Below are positions 5,565-6,484 of a stretch of DNA of 6,484 nucleotides, one piece after another. Each line of letters starts with the position of its first letter. Position 1 is the first letter of the stretch. This stretch comes from Candidatus Bathyarchaeota archaeon. Its GTDB lineage: Archaea > Thermoproteota > Bathyarchaeia > 40CM-2-53-6. The position numbers and the translations under genes are program-made. The notes beneath the pieces were generated by a model that did no database searches, had not been told where the DNA came from, and saw only the letters and a list, made by a program, of their open reading frames with translations. The stretch covers positions 1 through 6,484 of the forward strand of contig VBBV01000180.1 in NCBI GenBank assembly GCA_005883695.1, in the 5' to 3' direction.

Positions 5565-5645
5565 GGCTTTTGCTAGTCTACATCTCTGTCGCTTAGTGAA
5601 TAGTTTCATTCTCGGGTTCGCTTCTCTCTCCTGGATTAGACACTG

Positions 5646-5654
5646 CTATAGGCT
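5646..5654 (+). promoter_or_regulatory. Candidate TATA-like box for the DNA polymerase gene
   Basis: The sequence CTATAGGCT lies 24-32 bases before the TTG start at 5678. The expected transcription start coincides with the start codon, giving a leaderless message. The purine-rich GCAGGG directly before TTG is too close to act as a normal ribosome-binding site. Confidence 0.35.
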
Positions 5655-5677
5655 AATCTTCGCTTTGGCTGCAGGGT

Positions 5678-6484
5678 TTGAAGCACCAAGGCTGGATTCT
5701 CGACCTCTACCACAAAGCTGGCCAAATGGTCATATGGCTAAAGAAAACTGATGGTAGCTGTGTAAGACTCACTGATCCCTGGAAGCCAAAAATCCATGTA
5801 GGCGGAAGTTATCGGGATCTCCTAGATCTCGCTTGTCGCCCCGGTCTTGAAGACGCTATTTTCGTTGAGAGGTATGAGAAGGCTGGCGACCGTGAAAGAT
5901 CGAGAGTTTTAGAGGTAGAAGTCGACGGAGACCGGGAAGCAGTAGGACTAGCCAGGCAACTCGAACAGTTTGGCCGTTATTCCAGGTTCCGTTTCTACGA
6001 TATCGACGTTCCCTCGCCGCAGATGTATCTGTATCGCAGAGGCCTCTTCCCGCTAGCGTTTGTTGAAGTGGAAGAAACCGGTCGAGGAGTTAGCTGGACT
6101 CTCAAAGACTCCAGAGAATCCATTGATTATCAACTGCCACCTCTAAAAGAGGTCAGTTTTGAGATCAAGACCGAGAAGATCAGGAAAATTCGAAGCTTCG
6201 ACGATAAACTAGCCTCGTTACATTTTACCCGCAACGAAAAAGAGATACTCGCCCTAGACTCGGGCGATGAAATAGACAAGATCTTAGGATTGGTAGAGGC
6301 CTTCAGGGTCGAGGACCCTGACGTGATCATGACCCATGGCGGCGATTCTTTCATCTTCCCATATATTGCTCGCAGATCCCAAGAGCTTGGAATTCTTGAC
6401 CAGCTAATCCTCGGCCGAGACATATCGCCTCTCCGAGTTTATGAGGTTCAGGGCCACAGCTACTTCTCCTACGGCAAGATACTG
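5678..6484 (+). CDS. Family B DNA polymerase, N-terminal part, exonuclease motifs degraded (3' end outside window)
   Basis: The frame is open from TTG 5678 to the window edge, 269 codons, and a TAA lies eight codons before the TTG. Residues 1-150 resemble the archaeal PolB N-terminal domain: an opening GWILDLYHKAGQMVIWLKK, DPWKPKIHV, and the hallmark PSPQMYLYRRGLFPLAFVEVE (about 109-129), comparable to QMYLYQRDIFPLA in Pyrococcus-type enzymes. Residues 155-250 match the 3'-5' exonuclease domain. The expected Exo I D-x-E reads E162-I-K164 (context VSFEIKTEK). The expected Exo II motif reads G221-G-D-S-F-I226-FPYI, with Gly for Asn and Ile for the catalytic Asp. The two motifs are about 64 residues apart, against 74 in Pyrococcus. 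Proofreading is therefore probably lost, as known for the archaeal PolB2 paralogues. Polymerase motifs A-C lie outside the window, so DNA synthesis activity cannot be judged. An ATG at codon 17 would remove the conserved first strand, so TTG is preferred. Confidence 0.88.
   Translation, partial: MKHQGWILDLYHKAGQMVIWLKKTDGSCVRLTDPWKPKIHVGGSYRDLLDLACRPGLEDAIFVERYEKAGDRERSRVLEVEVDGDREAVGLARQLEQFGRYSRFRFYDIDVPSPQMYLYRRGLFPLAFVEVEETGRGVSWTLKDSRESIDYQLPPLKEVSFEIKTEKIRKIRSFDDKLASLHFTRNEKEILALDSGDEIDKILGLVEAFRVEDPDVIMTHGGDSFIFPYIARRSQELGILDQLILGRDISPLRVYEVQGHSYFSYGKIL

Noticed and set aside
6130..6423. Minus-strand frame opposite the polymerase
   Set aside because: It is the antisense of the exonuclease domain of a clearly recognisable polymerase.

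Overview
The window looks like archaeal chromosomal DNA of roughly balanced GC content. The main evidence is the 5' part of an archaeal-type family B DNA polymerase at the right edge. Supporting signs are an F420-type luciferase-like oxidoreductase, small zinc-ribbon proteins, and several genes with an AT-rich TATA-like box about 25-40 bases before the start codon and little or no leader. A member of the TACK side of Archaea (Thaumarchaeota- or Bathyarchaeia-like) is my best guess, but no gene here fixes the lineage.

Layout, left to right. (1) Positions 2-534, plus strand: the C-terminal end of a Ser/Thr-rich, beta-strand-rich, probably extracytoplasmic protein, then a 61-residue protein with one C-terminal membrane helix. 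(2) Positions 550-2806, minus strand: a YjeH-like amino-acid permease/exporter of the APC superfamily, followed by an LLM-class (probably F420-dependent) oxidoreductase. (3) Positions 2890-4048: three small genes. These are a charged helical protein of unknown function (minus), a double zinc-ribbon protein (plus) and a four-cysteine basic helical protein (minus). (4) Positions 4049-4650: about 600 bases without a gene, lying between two divergent genes and largely filled by three degenerate tandem repeat units (two long, one shortened). (5) Positions 4651-5523: two convergent genes for four-helix membrane proteins of unknown function. (6) Positions 5678-6484: the first 269 codons of a family B DNA polymerase, cut by the window edge.

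The two observations most worth following are these. The polymerase has lost the expected metal-binding residues at both exonuclease motifs visible here (Exo I reads E-I-K instead of D-I-E; Exo II has Ile where Asp is expected), so it is probably proofreading-dead. The 4116-4640 repeats have an indel pattern that rules out coding, and each unit carries an ATTAT-type box; in the last unit that box sits where a promoter for the downstream gene should be. I see no CRISPR array, tRNA, rRNA or insertion sequence, and no evidence that all these genes form one system.
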